This document shows, piece by piece, positions 26,763 to 37,352 of a DNA stretch of 38,227 nucleotides. The notes beneath the pieces were generated by a model. It saw nothing but the letters and a program-made list of their open reading frames with translations. It was not told the origin of the DNA and did not search any database. Both the position numbers and the translations under genes were made by a program. The stretch lies in assembly GCF_001039355.2 (NCBI RefSeq), contig NW_019775631.1:99979-138205 (forward strand), in the 5' to 3' direction. Position 1 is the stretch's first letter. Every line of letters begins with the position of its first letter. Source of the DNA: Lingula anatina. Lineage: Eukaryota > Brachiopoda > Lingulata > Lingulida > Lingulidae.

Positions 26763-29700
26763 GTAAAAGATCGTCTGATTCATTTCCAGTTTTATTTTTG
26801 TGATGTAATACATAGCATAATAAACAGTAATGTTGTTCAGGGTAAAGTATACAAATTTTATTTACCTTTTGCCTACACACACAAACGCGCATGCACCACT
26901 TTACGTATTTAACTGGTATCTAAAAACATTTCTAGTTAAAAGAGAAATTTGCATTTTGTCCATATTACATGCACATGTATGATACAAAGGACTATTTCGT
27001 TCTAGTTTGTTTTAATTGATTACAGTTATGTAATAATAATTCTGAAATATTGATTTTATTTGACAAGAATTTACCTTCGGGTGAGTATATGCACAATTTA
27101 AGAATAGATAAAAGTTCAAAACTTTTAATGCTGCATTGAGGTTGTACGTTTTTTAAGTGCTGTATTAACTATTTTCGTCTTTCATTTTAAATTCCTTCAG
27201 TTTATGTTTCTTTTTGTCCTTTATTTGAAGTTTTATATTTTAGATCTACACTGTAAAAACAGTGTTTAGCTCCTAAACACATTTCTAAGCGCCTGTTTTG
27301 TGTCACTTTTTCCACGCGTTTAGCTCCTAACATGTTTAGCTTCTTAACATGTTACACGCTTGTGTTTAGCAGTATGACGCGTTTGACGGCTTATAAATGT
27401 AGGGTGTATTTGTTTAACTTTTAGGTGCTAAGGGTTTCAACTGTTTTAGTCGCACACACGCGCGCACACGCACATATACACACAGACGAACTCACGGTCA
27501 CCTTTAACTGCTATAGTTATTTATTACTATAACAGGGTGCCGTGAACTGTCAACATCGTTGACTTCCCACTAATTTTTTTTTTACAGCTGTACTTATTCA
27601 TCCTTGTGTTAGCTGACCTTGCGAGGGAGTTTATTGGAATGTATTTCTGAAAAGCAGGTTAGGGAAATTCACTAGTTCACTAAAGGCACAAAACAACTAT
27701 CATTTTTACTTTAAAACACCTTTCTCCATATTTTGATAAAATGCGTTACGGTATTGATATCTATTATTTTTTCCGGAAGTAATGGATAATAGAACATCAG
27801 GATGATGGTGGGGTATTCATTATAATACTTTATATAGGCTTTCATTACATGCTGGTTATTTCGGTACCGATAGTCCGAATATTTGCACCGCTCTAGTCGC
27901 CGACTAACCCCAAGCCCATTTTGGAATTAACTGCTAACTGTAGTTCAAACAGCATAAGACGTGTTTTGGTTATTTATATAAAAATGTTTTCAGAACATTA
28001 TATAATGTTTTTCCAGAATGTTATAAACACGGTGATAAAACTCCACAAAATGACGTTACATGTATCATAAAATTTTGTAGAAACGGTCTTCGAATCTTTT
28101 TACAAATTATAACGTTACTATACATCATTTTTAGTTAAAACACCCATAACGTTACCATAATGTTCTTATATACCATTGCCAGCATGTAACCATCTGATAA
28201 CGTCGTGAAAACGTTATTTGTTATTTGGATTATTACTTAAAGGTACATATGAATCGAGCATCGGTGGAGCGTGGGTTGCCAGTAACACATATAAACCACT
28301 TCTATTAGATTCTTATACGACTCAAATAAAGTCGACATGCCAAGTGACAAACTGAATAAATCACTCGATCAGCCATAAAAGAGCTTTAGACTGCTCTTTA
28401 AATTTTTGGTTAGAAATTTAACCTACTTATGTGACCTACTTTTCTGCCCCATGTATATAGGATAGTAAGCTGACAGAAAAATCCATTCAAATATCATTTT
28501 TCGGGTAATATTAATCAATGCCTTCTGGCAATTTCCTTAATTATGCATCTTTAATAGGCCTATTTTAAATAAGCACGCGTTACTGCAAGGAAGGACACCA
28601 AGCGTTCGAACAGACTGCTCCGCGCCTTCAACAGCTCCACACGTTTACAAGGGGAAGTGTTAAACCAAATTGTTGAGCCTTGTAATAAACTTTATGGGAC
28701 CGGTGAAACTAATGACATAGCTAATAGTGCGACACTTCTAAGAATTTTTATTTCTTCTGAAAGAGGCTTGAAAAGCTAAACTTGTTGTTCAGCTACCCTC
28801 TACCAGGGCGACAGATTGATTTTTCACAGATATGTCTCTAGATAAATAGATAGTCAATTTGGTCTGATGTCGCCTCAGCAAAAAATGTCCCCAAGAACTG
28901 CGGCCTTGATAGAGGGTATTGTTCAGCAGCTCCACGCGTTTAGGAATTCCACACCTATAGCAGCTCCATATGTTTAGCAGCCTCACGCGCTTAGCAGGGG
29001 AAGTGCTTAGCCAATGTGCTTAGCTTGTGATAGACTTATTATAGATCCATAAACCGGTGTTATTTTTTCTCTTTTGCAAAACATTTCATTCAAACATCGA
29101 AAAGCGAAGATTATTGTTACGCCTTCCGTCCCATGTTTAATGACCTCCATATTTCAAAGTGGACTTTGATTAAATTCCGATAACAATTAAAGCGAAGACG
29201 TACCAACTACCAAACTTTAGCTGGGCTTATGCACTTAGGCAGCTCCCAATACTTAACAACGGAATACTACGGCAATGAAAAAGATCAAATTAACGCATGC
29301 TTTTACTAGTATGTTACACTATTTTCAATTATATTGTATTGTCGGTTGTTTGGATGTTCATTGATTTTCGCTTTCGTAGTTTGTATTGTCATATTGTACT
29401 AGCAAATGCCTTTTTCCTAATTTTAATGTTATTTTCATTAGCCTGTAATTTGTTACTTTTCTGTCAATGATTTATCATTTTAAAAAAGATCAAAATTAAT
29501 TCATATTCACCAGGAACTGCGAATTTCGTCTAATTTTAATTATATATACCACTGTGAATTCATCTTTGGTTATTCTGACATTCACTGTGTTTATCTTATG
29601 TTACATTGTACGCACCTTCACTCTGTCTAGCGTAGCGTTTCAATATTATCAGCTGTTTCACTAAGGTCTGATGTTTTTTGTTTAACAGCTGCAGCATCAA

Positions 29701-30349
29701 CGTGTCCTGTTGACTTCAGCGAGTTCGCTGGCCATTGCTACTATTTCCAAAACTCTGACACAATGGACTGGCCAGTGGCGAAGACCGCTTGTGAGGGCAT
29801 GGGAGCCTATTTGGCGGAAGTGACGTCAGCGGAGGAAAACGCGTTCATTGCAAACCTGATGGCAAATATAGGATGTAAGGATTTATGCTAATTTATAGTT
29901 GTTTATTCAAAAATTTATATTCAAAACAGAGTCCTTCATTTCTTTCTTGTAAGTAATTTGCTTAAAATTAAAATAAATTAAAATAGCCACAGTCCCCAAT
30001 TGCAAACTTCTTAAGCGAAATTTGCAAATCAACTCAGAGCAGACCAAGAAACACATCTGTGTGTGTGTGTGTGCGTGCACGCGTGTGTACGTTTGTGATA
30101 ATATACATGTTTCACTTTTTTTGCCTAGCCACGCATTCGTACGCCTGGATAGGGGGCGAGACAATCGCAGCAAGCACGCGCCAGTGGGCCCACAGTGGTC
30201 TGAGCATTACTCAGCCCAACTTTGTCACGTTTAGTGACTGGTCCGCCTTTGAGCCCTACGTCCTTATGTATACTAGCAACGGGAACTGGGCCGACTGTGA
30301 CTCGAGGTGTGCCTCCAGCTCAACGTATGTCTGTGAAATGGATTTGTAA
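26427..30349 (+). CDS. Secreted PAN/apple plus C-type lectin protein (four exons)
   Basis: Exons 26427-26762, 27026-27080, 29689-29874 and 30129-30349 join in phase to give 265 residues. A signal peptide (MRGINLKKTLIYIVAFMMF...) is followed by a PAN/apple-like module (LECFSYCLLNAQC, then WICEM). A single C-type lectin domain follows: TCPVDFSEFAGHCYYF opening, ACEGMGAYLAEV first helix, WIGG core, NWADC and YVCEMDL end. The canonical calcium/sugar motif (EPN or QPD) is not seen, and the Cys usually found in the DCV position is Tyr (EPYVLM), while NWADCDSRC carries two Cys. Likely an extracellular recognition or matrix protein; calcium-dependent sugar binding is doubtful. No membrane segment apart from the signal peptide. 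Confidence 0.85.
27026..27080 (+). CDS. Lectin gene exon 2 (55-bp exon)
   Basis: Bounded by TTGATTACAG and CGG|GTGAGT. It reads LCNNNSEILILFDKNLPS plus one base. Entering in phase 0 and leaving in phase 1, it is exactly what is needed to join exon 1 (phase 0) to exon 3 (needs one base). It supplies a further Cys to the PAN-like module. Confidence 0.7.
27250..29060. repeat. Dispersed GTTTAGC/CACGCGTTT repeat cluster in the lectin intron
   Basis: Degenerate units built on GTTTAGCTCCTAA, CACGCGTTTAG and CAGCTCCACACGTTT occur at about 27258-27440, 28620-28700 and 28925-29055. Two stretches (28632-28705 and 28982-29060) align further: AAGGGGAAGTGTTAAACCAA against CAGGGGAAGTGCTTAGCCAA, and both continue to ACCGGTG. 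Unknown family; a foldback end (ACACTGTAAAAACAGTGT) opens the first. Confidence 0.6.
28794..28918. mobile_element. 125-bp MITE with exact 9-bp target duplication
   Basis: Ends TACCCTCTACCAGGGCGAC and GCGGCCTTGATAGAGGGTA form imperfect inverted repeats. TTGTTCAGC flanks both sides (28785-28793 and 28919-28927). A related 91-bp element is at 32492-32582. Nine-base duplications fit Mutator- or Merlin-like transposition. Confidence 0.85.
29689..29874 (+). CDS. Lectin gene exon 3 (first half of the CTLD)
   Basis: Acceptor GTTTAACAG, donor GGAT|GTAAGG. Encodes the long-form CTLD opening with the extra N-terminal Cys pair, then the first helix with TACEGMGAYLAEV and SAEENAFI. Confidence 0.88.
30058..30094. 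repeat. GT-rich microsatellite
   Basis: A TGTGTG run with GC interruptions in the last lectin intron, about 35 bp before exon 4. Confidence 0.85.
30129..30349 (+). CDS. Lectin gene exon 4 (second half of the CTLD)
   Basis: Acceptor TTGCCTAG. Encodes SYAWIGGETIAA, the long loop with ITQPNFVTFSDW, then GNWADCDSRC and TYVCEMDL before TAA. Confidence 0.88.
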
Positions 30350-30638
30350 TTTGGTCATGAACAGAGTAAGATTCAGGGAAAAGAACCGAAGATTCATTAT
30401 GTTTATGTTTCCATCAATCGGAGCTATAACGTTTAATATTGTGCAATGACAAATGGCAGAGTTCTGAGTATAACTTAATGTATGCAATTAGCCTGTAGAA
30501 AAACTTATAATTAGCTGCGATCACAAACTTAAGTAAAGTATTTTCACTGCGATCTTTTTCACAATTTTAATGTCGTCAGATTTTGAGTTTTGTGTTTATA
30601 TTGTAACTTTTGTGTAAAAAAACTATTGTCAATTTGTC

Positions 30639-30644
30639 AATAAA
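30639..30644 (+). promoter_or_regulatory. Putative lectin poly(A) signal
   Basis: AATAAA about 290 bases after the lectin stop codon, followed by a T-rich stretch. Confidence 0.55.
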
Positions 30645-31845
30645 TGTTTTCATTTTAACCAATGCTCCAGGTTGTTTGACGCTGTTTAAAGGAAAAATAC
30701 CCTGAGCTTTGGATGGTCGTGGGAAAGAAGCCAGAAGCTCACAACTTCTTTCTATTCTGCTTTATTGACACAGTATTACTGGATTCACACATTCAGACTC
30801 TAAAGCTAACATACATATGTAGCACAAACTTCTTTGTCTTGTTTGAAATACGATTTTTTTAGGGCAGAACTTATTTTTGGGGTCTTTCTTTCGTTTTTTA
30901 TCGATATCATACGGCATGTTAACTTTAACTGAGGCAAGAATATTTTTAAATACTTCAAAATGTACTTTTGAACAATTTTGATAACGCCATCTGGTAAAAG
31001 CATTTTTTATGGAGAATATTTCCCACCAATATTTTGGCCCCAGCACTTTCAATGATTATAAACGGAATGCTTATTGTCCTTGTCAGTCAATATTGTTTGC
31101 AATCAAACATACCTGCACGCTGCCTTGAGGTGATGTCTATGTTTTGTCTCGCTAGGAGAAGTGAACAAAGCTTCAAGGAAACCACGTATACTATACGTGA
31201 CACTTCGTTGGGCAATCACGCAAGGGAGACTTGACATTATGATATGCCCTTGGCCGGATTCCAGTAGTTTATTTCCAAGAGCAAGCCCCGCCCATTCCTT
31301 TTCTTGGTATCGATTGCCATACAGGTACAGGTAACTTGTGGCAAACGTTTTCTCATTCTATTCAACCTACTTTAATTAACCTCTACTTATTTATTTTTTT
31401 TACATTTGGCAGCTTGGGACCCCCTTCTGCGTGATACCCGAAACAAGTGCTTAGTCTGCCTACACACGAACATGATATCGACCTTGATAATATCGACCAC
31501 AGCCCCTTCGTCAGTGCCAGCCAGATGTACTTTACCCCCACACCCGATCCCCTACCCCCCTGACTTCTCCAGATTCCAGACCCCCAAGCATTGTTATTGC
31601 CAATATCCCATTTTAAGTCATCGCTTATCAACTAAAGTCATTAGTCAGTTAAGACGCCTTCTTTGTTCACCTGTGGACGCGCCACTGTCTTAAACACTTT
31701 GCGTTTTTTTATTTGGAAATGAACAACAACGGTAATAATAGGAATATCAATAACAATATATTTTCCCAACTGATATTCACGTATATGTAAAAATACATCA
31801 CAGCGTAAGCTTTTATTAACGATGTAATTTAAGTGAAATAATAAC
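30645..31845. other. Spacer after the lectin gene
   Basis: About 1.2 kb without a recognised gene. The open frames near 30762-31052 (minus) and 31383-31693 show no family resemblance, and the latter is low-complexity (CCCC-rich). Confidence 0.5.
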
Positions 31846-32357
31846 AGTAAGAACAAAATTTAAATCGTTTGAAACGAGAAAACAAGACGGTTAATAACAC
31901 AATGCGTTTAGAAGATAATCAAAATTGAAATTTAGATTTGAACCGAGAAACAACTTAGGGTAAAAACTTCTTTAAAACTTCACTGCCTTTAAAAGTTAAA
32001 AGTCTCTTATTACTTGACAAAGATGTAAACAAGCTAAAAGGGGGAAGATAAAAGTTGCTTATCGTGCTTGCCCTCCTCTTCGCCATTCTGTCAACATAGA
32101 TACTGTCAACATATGGTAGTTCGTGCCCAATTATCTTACTGCACGTATTTACAATACATTTCAGTTTCCATTCACAACTGTATTGTGCTCACCTGTGAAC
32201 TTAACATACGCCCCGGTTTGGAGTAAATAGGCGAACCTTGGCGTTTCGTATTAATGAGCAAATGCTTTATTGATGCCCTTGTTAAAATACAATAAACGGC
32301 AATGAATGAGTTTACATGCAATAAGTCCGGCTGCACTTTTCAATGGTGACACTTAGG

Positions 32358-32661
32358 GGCGTTCAGAATGCGTAAGAACGACCTAGCTAGTGCTCACTAA
32401 CTCCATGGGGACTCTCGCTGAACGCAATCGGGTGAACAGAGTAACGCCTCTTCCTGGCGCTGGGTAGAATGCACAGAAGCTAGTGATTATATACTCTCTA
32501 CCAGGGCGACTGATAGATTTTTACAGATATTCACAGATATGTCTCTAGCTAGATAGATGGTCATTTTGGGCTTCAGAGGGTAGTGATTATATATGTACAA
32601 CAAAGAGTCACTGTGGAGTAGGTGCACCCAAGCTTGTGACATCTGACTCATTCTGAACGGC
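32358..32661. mobile_element. hAT-like MITE with 8-bp target duplication
   Basis: Ends GGCGTTCAGAATGCGT and GACTCATTCTGAACGGC are inverted repeats. CACTTAGG flanks both sides (32350-32357 and 32662-32669). Eight-base duplications are usual for hAT elements. No coding capacity. It contains a second, nested MITE at 32492-32582. Duplicate at 34071-34374. Confidence 0.85.
32492..32582. mobile_element. 91-bp MITE nested in the hAT-like MITE
   Basis: Starts TACTCTCTACCAGGGCG and ends CTTCAGAGGGTA, with GTGATTATA on both sides (32483-32491 and 32583-32591). Same family as 28794-28918, sharing the interior ACAGATATGTCTCTAG. Duplicate at 34205-34295. Confidence 0.85.
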
Positions 32662-32697
32662 CACTTAGGGCACATTGAAAGCTTGAAAACATCGTGA

Positions 32698-32874
32698 CCG
32701 CATTCAGAACAGTGGACTCACTACCGGTAGTCCGAGGGTCAAATATGGCGACCCACTGCAAAGCTCGCCGTCTTATCCGCTAATAAACACTGAATAGATG
32801 CCCCGTGGGGATGTATTCAAGTGGGTCAGTCATATTTGACCCTCGAATTGGTAGTACCACTGTTCTGAATGCGG
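32698..32874. mobile_element. 177-bp foldback MITE
   Basis: Perfect 18-bp ends CCGCATTCAGAACAGTGG and CCACTGTTCTGAATGCGG, continued inward by imperfect arms (GAGGGTCAAATATGGCGACC against the complement of GTCATATTTGACCCTCG). No clear target duplication. Duplicate at 34411-34587. Confidence 0.8.
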
Positions 32875-33039
32875 CCTATGACTTCGCTCCCATCACCTTA
32901 TCGTACTAGCAAGACCAATCTACCTCAGCAGGGATTCTAGCTAAGGCGCAGTCAGCGCAAATGGTCAGGCACGTCCCTCTCAAAGCAACATAAACAACAT
33001 CATTGGTCACAAAGTTTTCCCGACCTAACACACTTGAAT

Positions 33040-33142
33040 GCTTGTTGAGAAATCCCCGAGGGGAATCTATTCAGTGTGTACTTTTTAGTGGGTCGCCATT
33101 TTTGATCCGAGGGTCTGTAAGTCCGCTGTTCTGAATACACTC
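33040..33142. mobile_element. Fragment of the foldback MITE family, opposite orientation
   Basis: Read on the minus strand it matches the left arm and centre of 32698-32874 (TATTCAGAACAGCGGACT, ATGGCGACCCACT, CACTGAATAGAT, CCCCTCGGGGAT). Duplicate at 34753-34855. Confidence 0.65.
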
Positions 33143-33341
33143 TTAGGTGGTTAAGTTAATTCTTTTAGAGCGCGCTATATTTGATCCTCGGACAAGTTAG
33201 TCTGCGGATCAGCTCCCAGTAGCAACATAATGGAAACAAAGGGCCAGTAGAGGGAAATCTGTCCGACTGAAATTTTGAAAATCTGATACAACTTCTTTTA
33301 TTATGATTTTGCTGTCCTCAGAGGTAAACCCGTGTCACGTG

Positions 33342-33557
33342 ACAGTGGTTCTCACAACTTTTAGATCGATCTATCACCGCGGGGAGTCTCACTAGATTAC
33401 TGTCAGATAATCCCCCTTAAGTGTCCGTCCCCGCCTACTACAAGCTTTAAGGGGTAATTAACTTTCGTGTCCGCCCGGCTGACAGCTATTTAGCGTGAAC
33501 CCCCAGGGAGTTAGGTCGATCCAATGTAGGTCGATCTAATCTATGAGAATGGGGTGA
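33342..33557. mobile_element. MITE with TTAGATCGATCTA-type ends
   Basis: Starts CAGTGGTTCTCACAACTTTT, a form close to the known hAT/Charlie terminal consensus CAGTGGTTCTCAA, and ends near GAGAATGGGGTG. Interior matches 20637-20847 (CGCGGGGAGTCTCACTAG, GGCTGACAGCTATTTAGC). Its right end coincides with the assembly join. Duplicate at about 35055-35270. Confidence 0.7.
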
Positions 33558-33558
33558 N
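33558..33558. other. Single-N assembly join 4
   Basis: A lone N exactly between two apparently identical 1,712-bp copies; most simply two unmerged overlapping contigs. Confidence 0.85.
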
Positions 33559-35270
33559 AGTAAGAACAAAATTTAAATCGTTTGAAACGAGAAAACAAGA
33601 CGGTTAATAACACAATGCGTTTAGAAGATAATCAAAATTGAAATTTAGATTTGAACCGAGAAACAACTTAGGGTAAAAACTTCTTTAAAACTTCACTGCC
33701 TTTAAAAGTTAAAAGTCTCTTATTACTTGACAAAGATGTAAACAAGCTAAAAGGGGGAAGATAAAAGTTGCTTATCGTGCTTGCCCTCCTCTTCGCCATT
33801 CTGTCAACATAGATACTGTCAACATATGGTAGTTCGTGCCCAATTATCTTACTGCACGTATTTACAATACATTTCAGTTTCCATTCACAACTGTATTGTG
33901 CTCACCTGTGAACTTAACATACGCCCCGGTTTGGAGTAAATAGGCGAACCTTGGCGTTTCGTATTAATGAGCAAATGCTTTATTGATGCCCTTGTTAAAA
34001 TACAATAAACGGCAATGAATGAGTTTACATGCAATAAGTCCGGCTGCACTTTTCAATGGTGACACTTAGGGGCGTTCAGAATGCGTAAGAACGACCTAGC
34101 TAGTGCTCACTAACTCCATGGGGACTCTCGCTGAACGCAATCGGGTGAACAGAGTAACGCCTCTTCCTGGCGCTGGGTAGAATGCACAGAAGCTAGTGAT
34201 TATATACTCTCTACCAGGGCGACTGATAGATTTTTACAGATATTCACAGATATGTCTCTAGCTAGATAGATGGTCATTTTGGGCTTCAGAGGGTAGTGAT
34301 TATATATGTACAACAAAGAGTCACTGTGGAGTAGGTGCACCCAAGCTTGTGACATCTGACTCATTCTGAACGGCCACTTAGGGCACATTGAAAGCTTGAA
34401 AACATCGTGACCGCATTCAGAACAGTGGACTCACTACCGGTAGTCCGAGGGTCAAATATGGCGACCCACTGCAAAGCTCGCCGTCTTATCCGCTAATAAA
34501 CACTGAATAGATGCCCCGTGGGGATGTATTCAAGTGGGTCAGTCATATTTGACCCTCGAATTGGTAGTACCACTGTTCTGAATGCGGCCTATGACTTCGC
34601 TCCCATCACCTTATCGTACTAGCAAGACCAATCTACCTCAGCAGGGATTCTAGCTAAGGCGCAGTCAGCGCAAATGGTCAGGCACGTCCCTCTCAAAGCA
34701 ACATAAACAACATCATTGGTCACAAAGTTTTCCCGACCTAACACACTTGAATGCTTGTTGAGAAATCCCCGAGGGGAATCTATTCAGTGTGTACTTTTTA
34801 GTGGGTCGCCATTTTTGATCCGAGGGTCTGTAAGTCCGCTGTTCTGAATACACTCTTAGGTGGTTAAGTTAATTCTTTTAGAGCGCGCTATATTTGATCC
34901 TCGGACAAGTTAGTCTGCGGATCAGCTCCCAGTAGCAACATAATGGAAACAAAGGGCCAGTAGAGGGAAATCTGTCCGACTGAAATTTTGAAAATCTGAT
35001 ACAACTTCTTTTATTATGATTTTGCTGTCCTCAGAGGTAAACCCGTGTCACGTGACAGTGGTTCTCACAACTTTTAGATCGATCTATCACCGCGGGGAGT
35101 CTCACTAGATTACTGTCAGATAATCCCCCTTAAGTGTCCGTCCCCGCCTACTACAAGCTTTAAGGGGTAATTAACTTTCGTGTCCGCCCGGCTGACAGCT
35201 ATTTAGCGTGAACCCCCAGGGAGTTAGGTCGATCCAATGTAGGTCGATCTAATCTATGAGAATGGGGTGA
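33559..35270 (+). repeat. Second copy of the 1,712-bp exact duplication
   Basis: Repeats 31846-33557 base for base as far as I can read, then continues into unique sequence towards the Ly6-type gene. All MITEs in the first copy recur at +1,713. Confidence 0.93.
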
Positions 35271-35526
35271 GTGAGGCCGCCACGATAGTGAGTCCTGTTC
35301 CCGTTCATTTGTAAAGGTAACCTTCGACTTAGATTTTGACCCACTTAGATCAGACTAAAGGAGGTCGGACTTTCTGTTACATGGACTTTTGGTTTCTTAC
35401 ACGGGTTTACGAATTTCATGTTTTAATTGCAACAAGTGTGTTTAAAACAGATACTAGTTTTCCGGGTGAAGACATATCTGGTGCTTTTGAAATAGATAAA
35501 TTTATCTCAAACCCCATCGTGAATTT

Positions 35527-35552
35527 AACTGGGGCATCAAGTAGCCCCAGTT
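35527..35552. repeat. Short perfect hairpin
   Basis: AACTGGGGC, an 8-base loop, then GCCCCAGTT. About 160 bp upstream of the Ly6-type start codon. Could be structure in a 5' UTR or chance. Confidence 0.5.
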
Positions 35553-35712
35553 GTTATGTGTGTCATCAGTTATGGTGATAACGTCATCAATGATGATGAT
35601 ATAAGAGTAAAAAAATTTGAACAACATTTCACTCGCCAGTTGACAAACTAATAGATAAGCGATAGTCGGTCTCTGCTCCCTCAACGTGAAAAGGTTGACT
35701 TGAAAAGACAAG

Positions 35713-35761
35713 ATGAAGACTATGGCAATTCTGATCGGGATGGCTGCGACACTGGCAACTA
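35713..35761 (+). CDS. Ly6/uPAR-type protein exon 1 (signal peptide)
   Basis: MKTMAILIGMAATLAT plus one base before donor A|GTAAGT. A short hydrophobic leader in phase 1, matching the next exon, which starts with two bases to complete a Ser codon. A one-exon signal peptide is usual for this family. Confidence 0.72.
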
Positions 35762-36334
35762 GTAAGTCTAAAGTGATGAATGAGTTCAAATTATAACGAG
35801 AAAAACTGTATTTGGATATCTCTTAATATTTACTCTCCCTTTCTCGCTGTACGCAATGTGTTTGTTTACAGTATGCATTGCAACTCCCTTAATGCGTGGG
35901 TTTCCGGTTGTATATATGTGTGCGTGCGCTCGTGCGCACAGTTGGTGATTCTTAAACAAGAAACTCGTTTATACCTAAGATCTAATAAACAGAGATCTTA
36001 GTTTATACACTAACCCCAGGAAGCAGTTGATTTCGTTCCCACAAAAAATCTTTGTTGCCCCGGGAGCATGGTGTTAACCCTCACTTAACCTGACCACTAG
36101 CTGTTAACACATTAGCGGACGAGTGACCGAAAGAACCGGTGCAACAAACCGTCTGCTTCCAAGAAACGACTTTATCTGAGACGGTGCTGAATTGACATAT
36201 CGCTGTCTATTTGGATATGGGGGTGGTATAGTATCCCCCCCCCCCCCCCAGGTCTTATCACTTGGACGCAAGTTCCCTGTTCCTGACAAGTTAAACTCAT
36301 CAATTTTTTATGAAATACGCACGGCGACTGGATG

Positions 36335-36711
36335 TTAAAGGGATAATAACTCTTCGGTTTGGCCAAAAAATGAATTTTCCTGGAGTAAACAATAACTTTC
36401 CCATACTTACCAATGGTTAATGAATCCATTTTTACATTCAAAGTTAGTCCCTGGTTTTTTTCTAAAAAGTTTTTTTTTTTTTTTTGTTATATTCTCTTAA
36501 GAGATTATAACAGAGTATAGCCATCAATGGAGGTCACGTGGTCTAAAGACGGGCTCAGATATCAGAATTATAGCTATAACTGCCGTTTTTTTTTTTTTGT
36601 TTTTTTTTTTTTTTTTTTTGGTAAAACAGAATATATTATATTTCTTTGAGTTGTTCACAATATTTTTATAGTGAAATATAGATCTGATACGAAGAGTTAT
36701 TATCCCTTTAA
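36335..36711. mobile_element. MITE with TTAA flanks, copy 2 (inverted)
   Basis: Same termini as 1498-1842 (TTAAAGGGATAATAACTCTT and its complement) with TTAA at both ends. Interior blocks appear in reverse order and strand relative to copy 1. Expanded T runs make it longer. Confidence 0.8.
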
Positions 36712-37216
36712 TGCTACCTTATATAAGAATATAAGCTTCCTCAACATGTGCATTTTATTTATATAAAGAAATCTGCAATATACTTGGCATCACTTTTAAA
36801 GTAACGTTTTCTATCTCATCATTTTACTCAAAAGCCGGGGTCATGCCATTTGATACATTATCACGAGCTAGACCATCTTATGTAAATGGCTCAAACTTCC
36901 TGTGTGGTTTAGATTTGACGATGATTGAGATACTTTGTGTTTACCTGTCAAAAATAGCAGTCAAGTCAAAAATAACAGAGATAATGTCCTGGGGCTGTTG
37001 CGCCAGTGGGGGGTAAGATGGACCAGACTTACTCCATTGCAAAATGAAACGCCAGAGGAAAGCTGGAGTAGCGTTTGCGTTAGCCTTATGTTAGCCGTGA
37101 ATTTAGTAAATTATGTTAATTCAAGCCTGCCATGTAGGTGGGGAATATCGGTCATAGCTTGTTTTCCAAAATGGCTTAACTGGTACACTGAGACTGGCCT
37201 ATACAATGTCCATCCC

Positions 37217-37352
37217 AGTGTAACGAAACTGACGGTCCGTGTAACAGGGGTAGCCAGACCTGAAGTGGGTCAAAATCTAGAGCGAGGCTTACCTGTACAA
37301 ATGAATGGGAAGCGGACTCTCTATCACGGGGGACTCTCTGTCACGTTACACC
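37217..37352. mobile_element. MITE with GGTGTAACG ends, copy 2
   Basis: Shares AGTGTAACGAAACTGA, GTCAAAATCTAGAGCGAGG and CTCTGTCACGTTACACC with 7020-7184, in the same orientation. Slightly shorter. Confidence 0.65.

Larger units (their letters stand above)
31846..33557 (+). repeat. First copy of a 1,712-bp exact duplication
   Basis: Starts AGTAAGAACAAAATTT and ends GAATGGGGTGA immediately before the N at 33558. I found no difference from 33559-35270 at a constant offset of 1,713. Confidence 0.93.

Noticed and set aside
32487-32675. 62-codon minus-strand open frame repeated at 34200-34388 and partly at 28789-28986
   Set aside because: The similarity comes from the shared MITE interior (ACAGATATGTCTCTAG); the repeats explain it without a protein.
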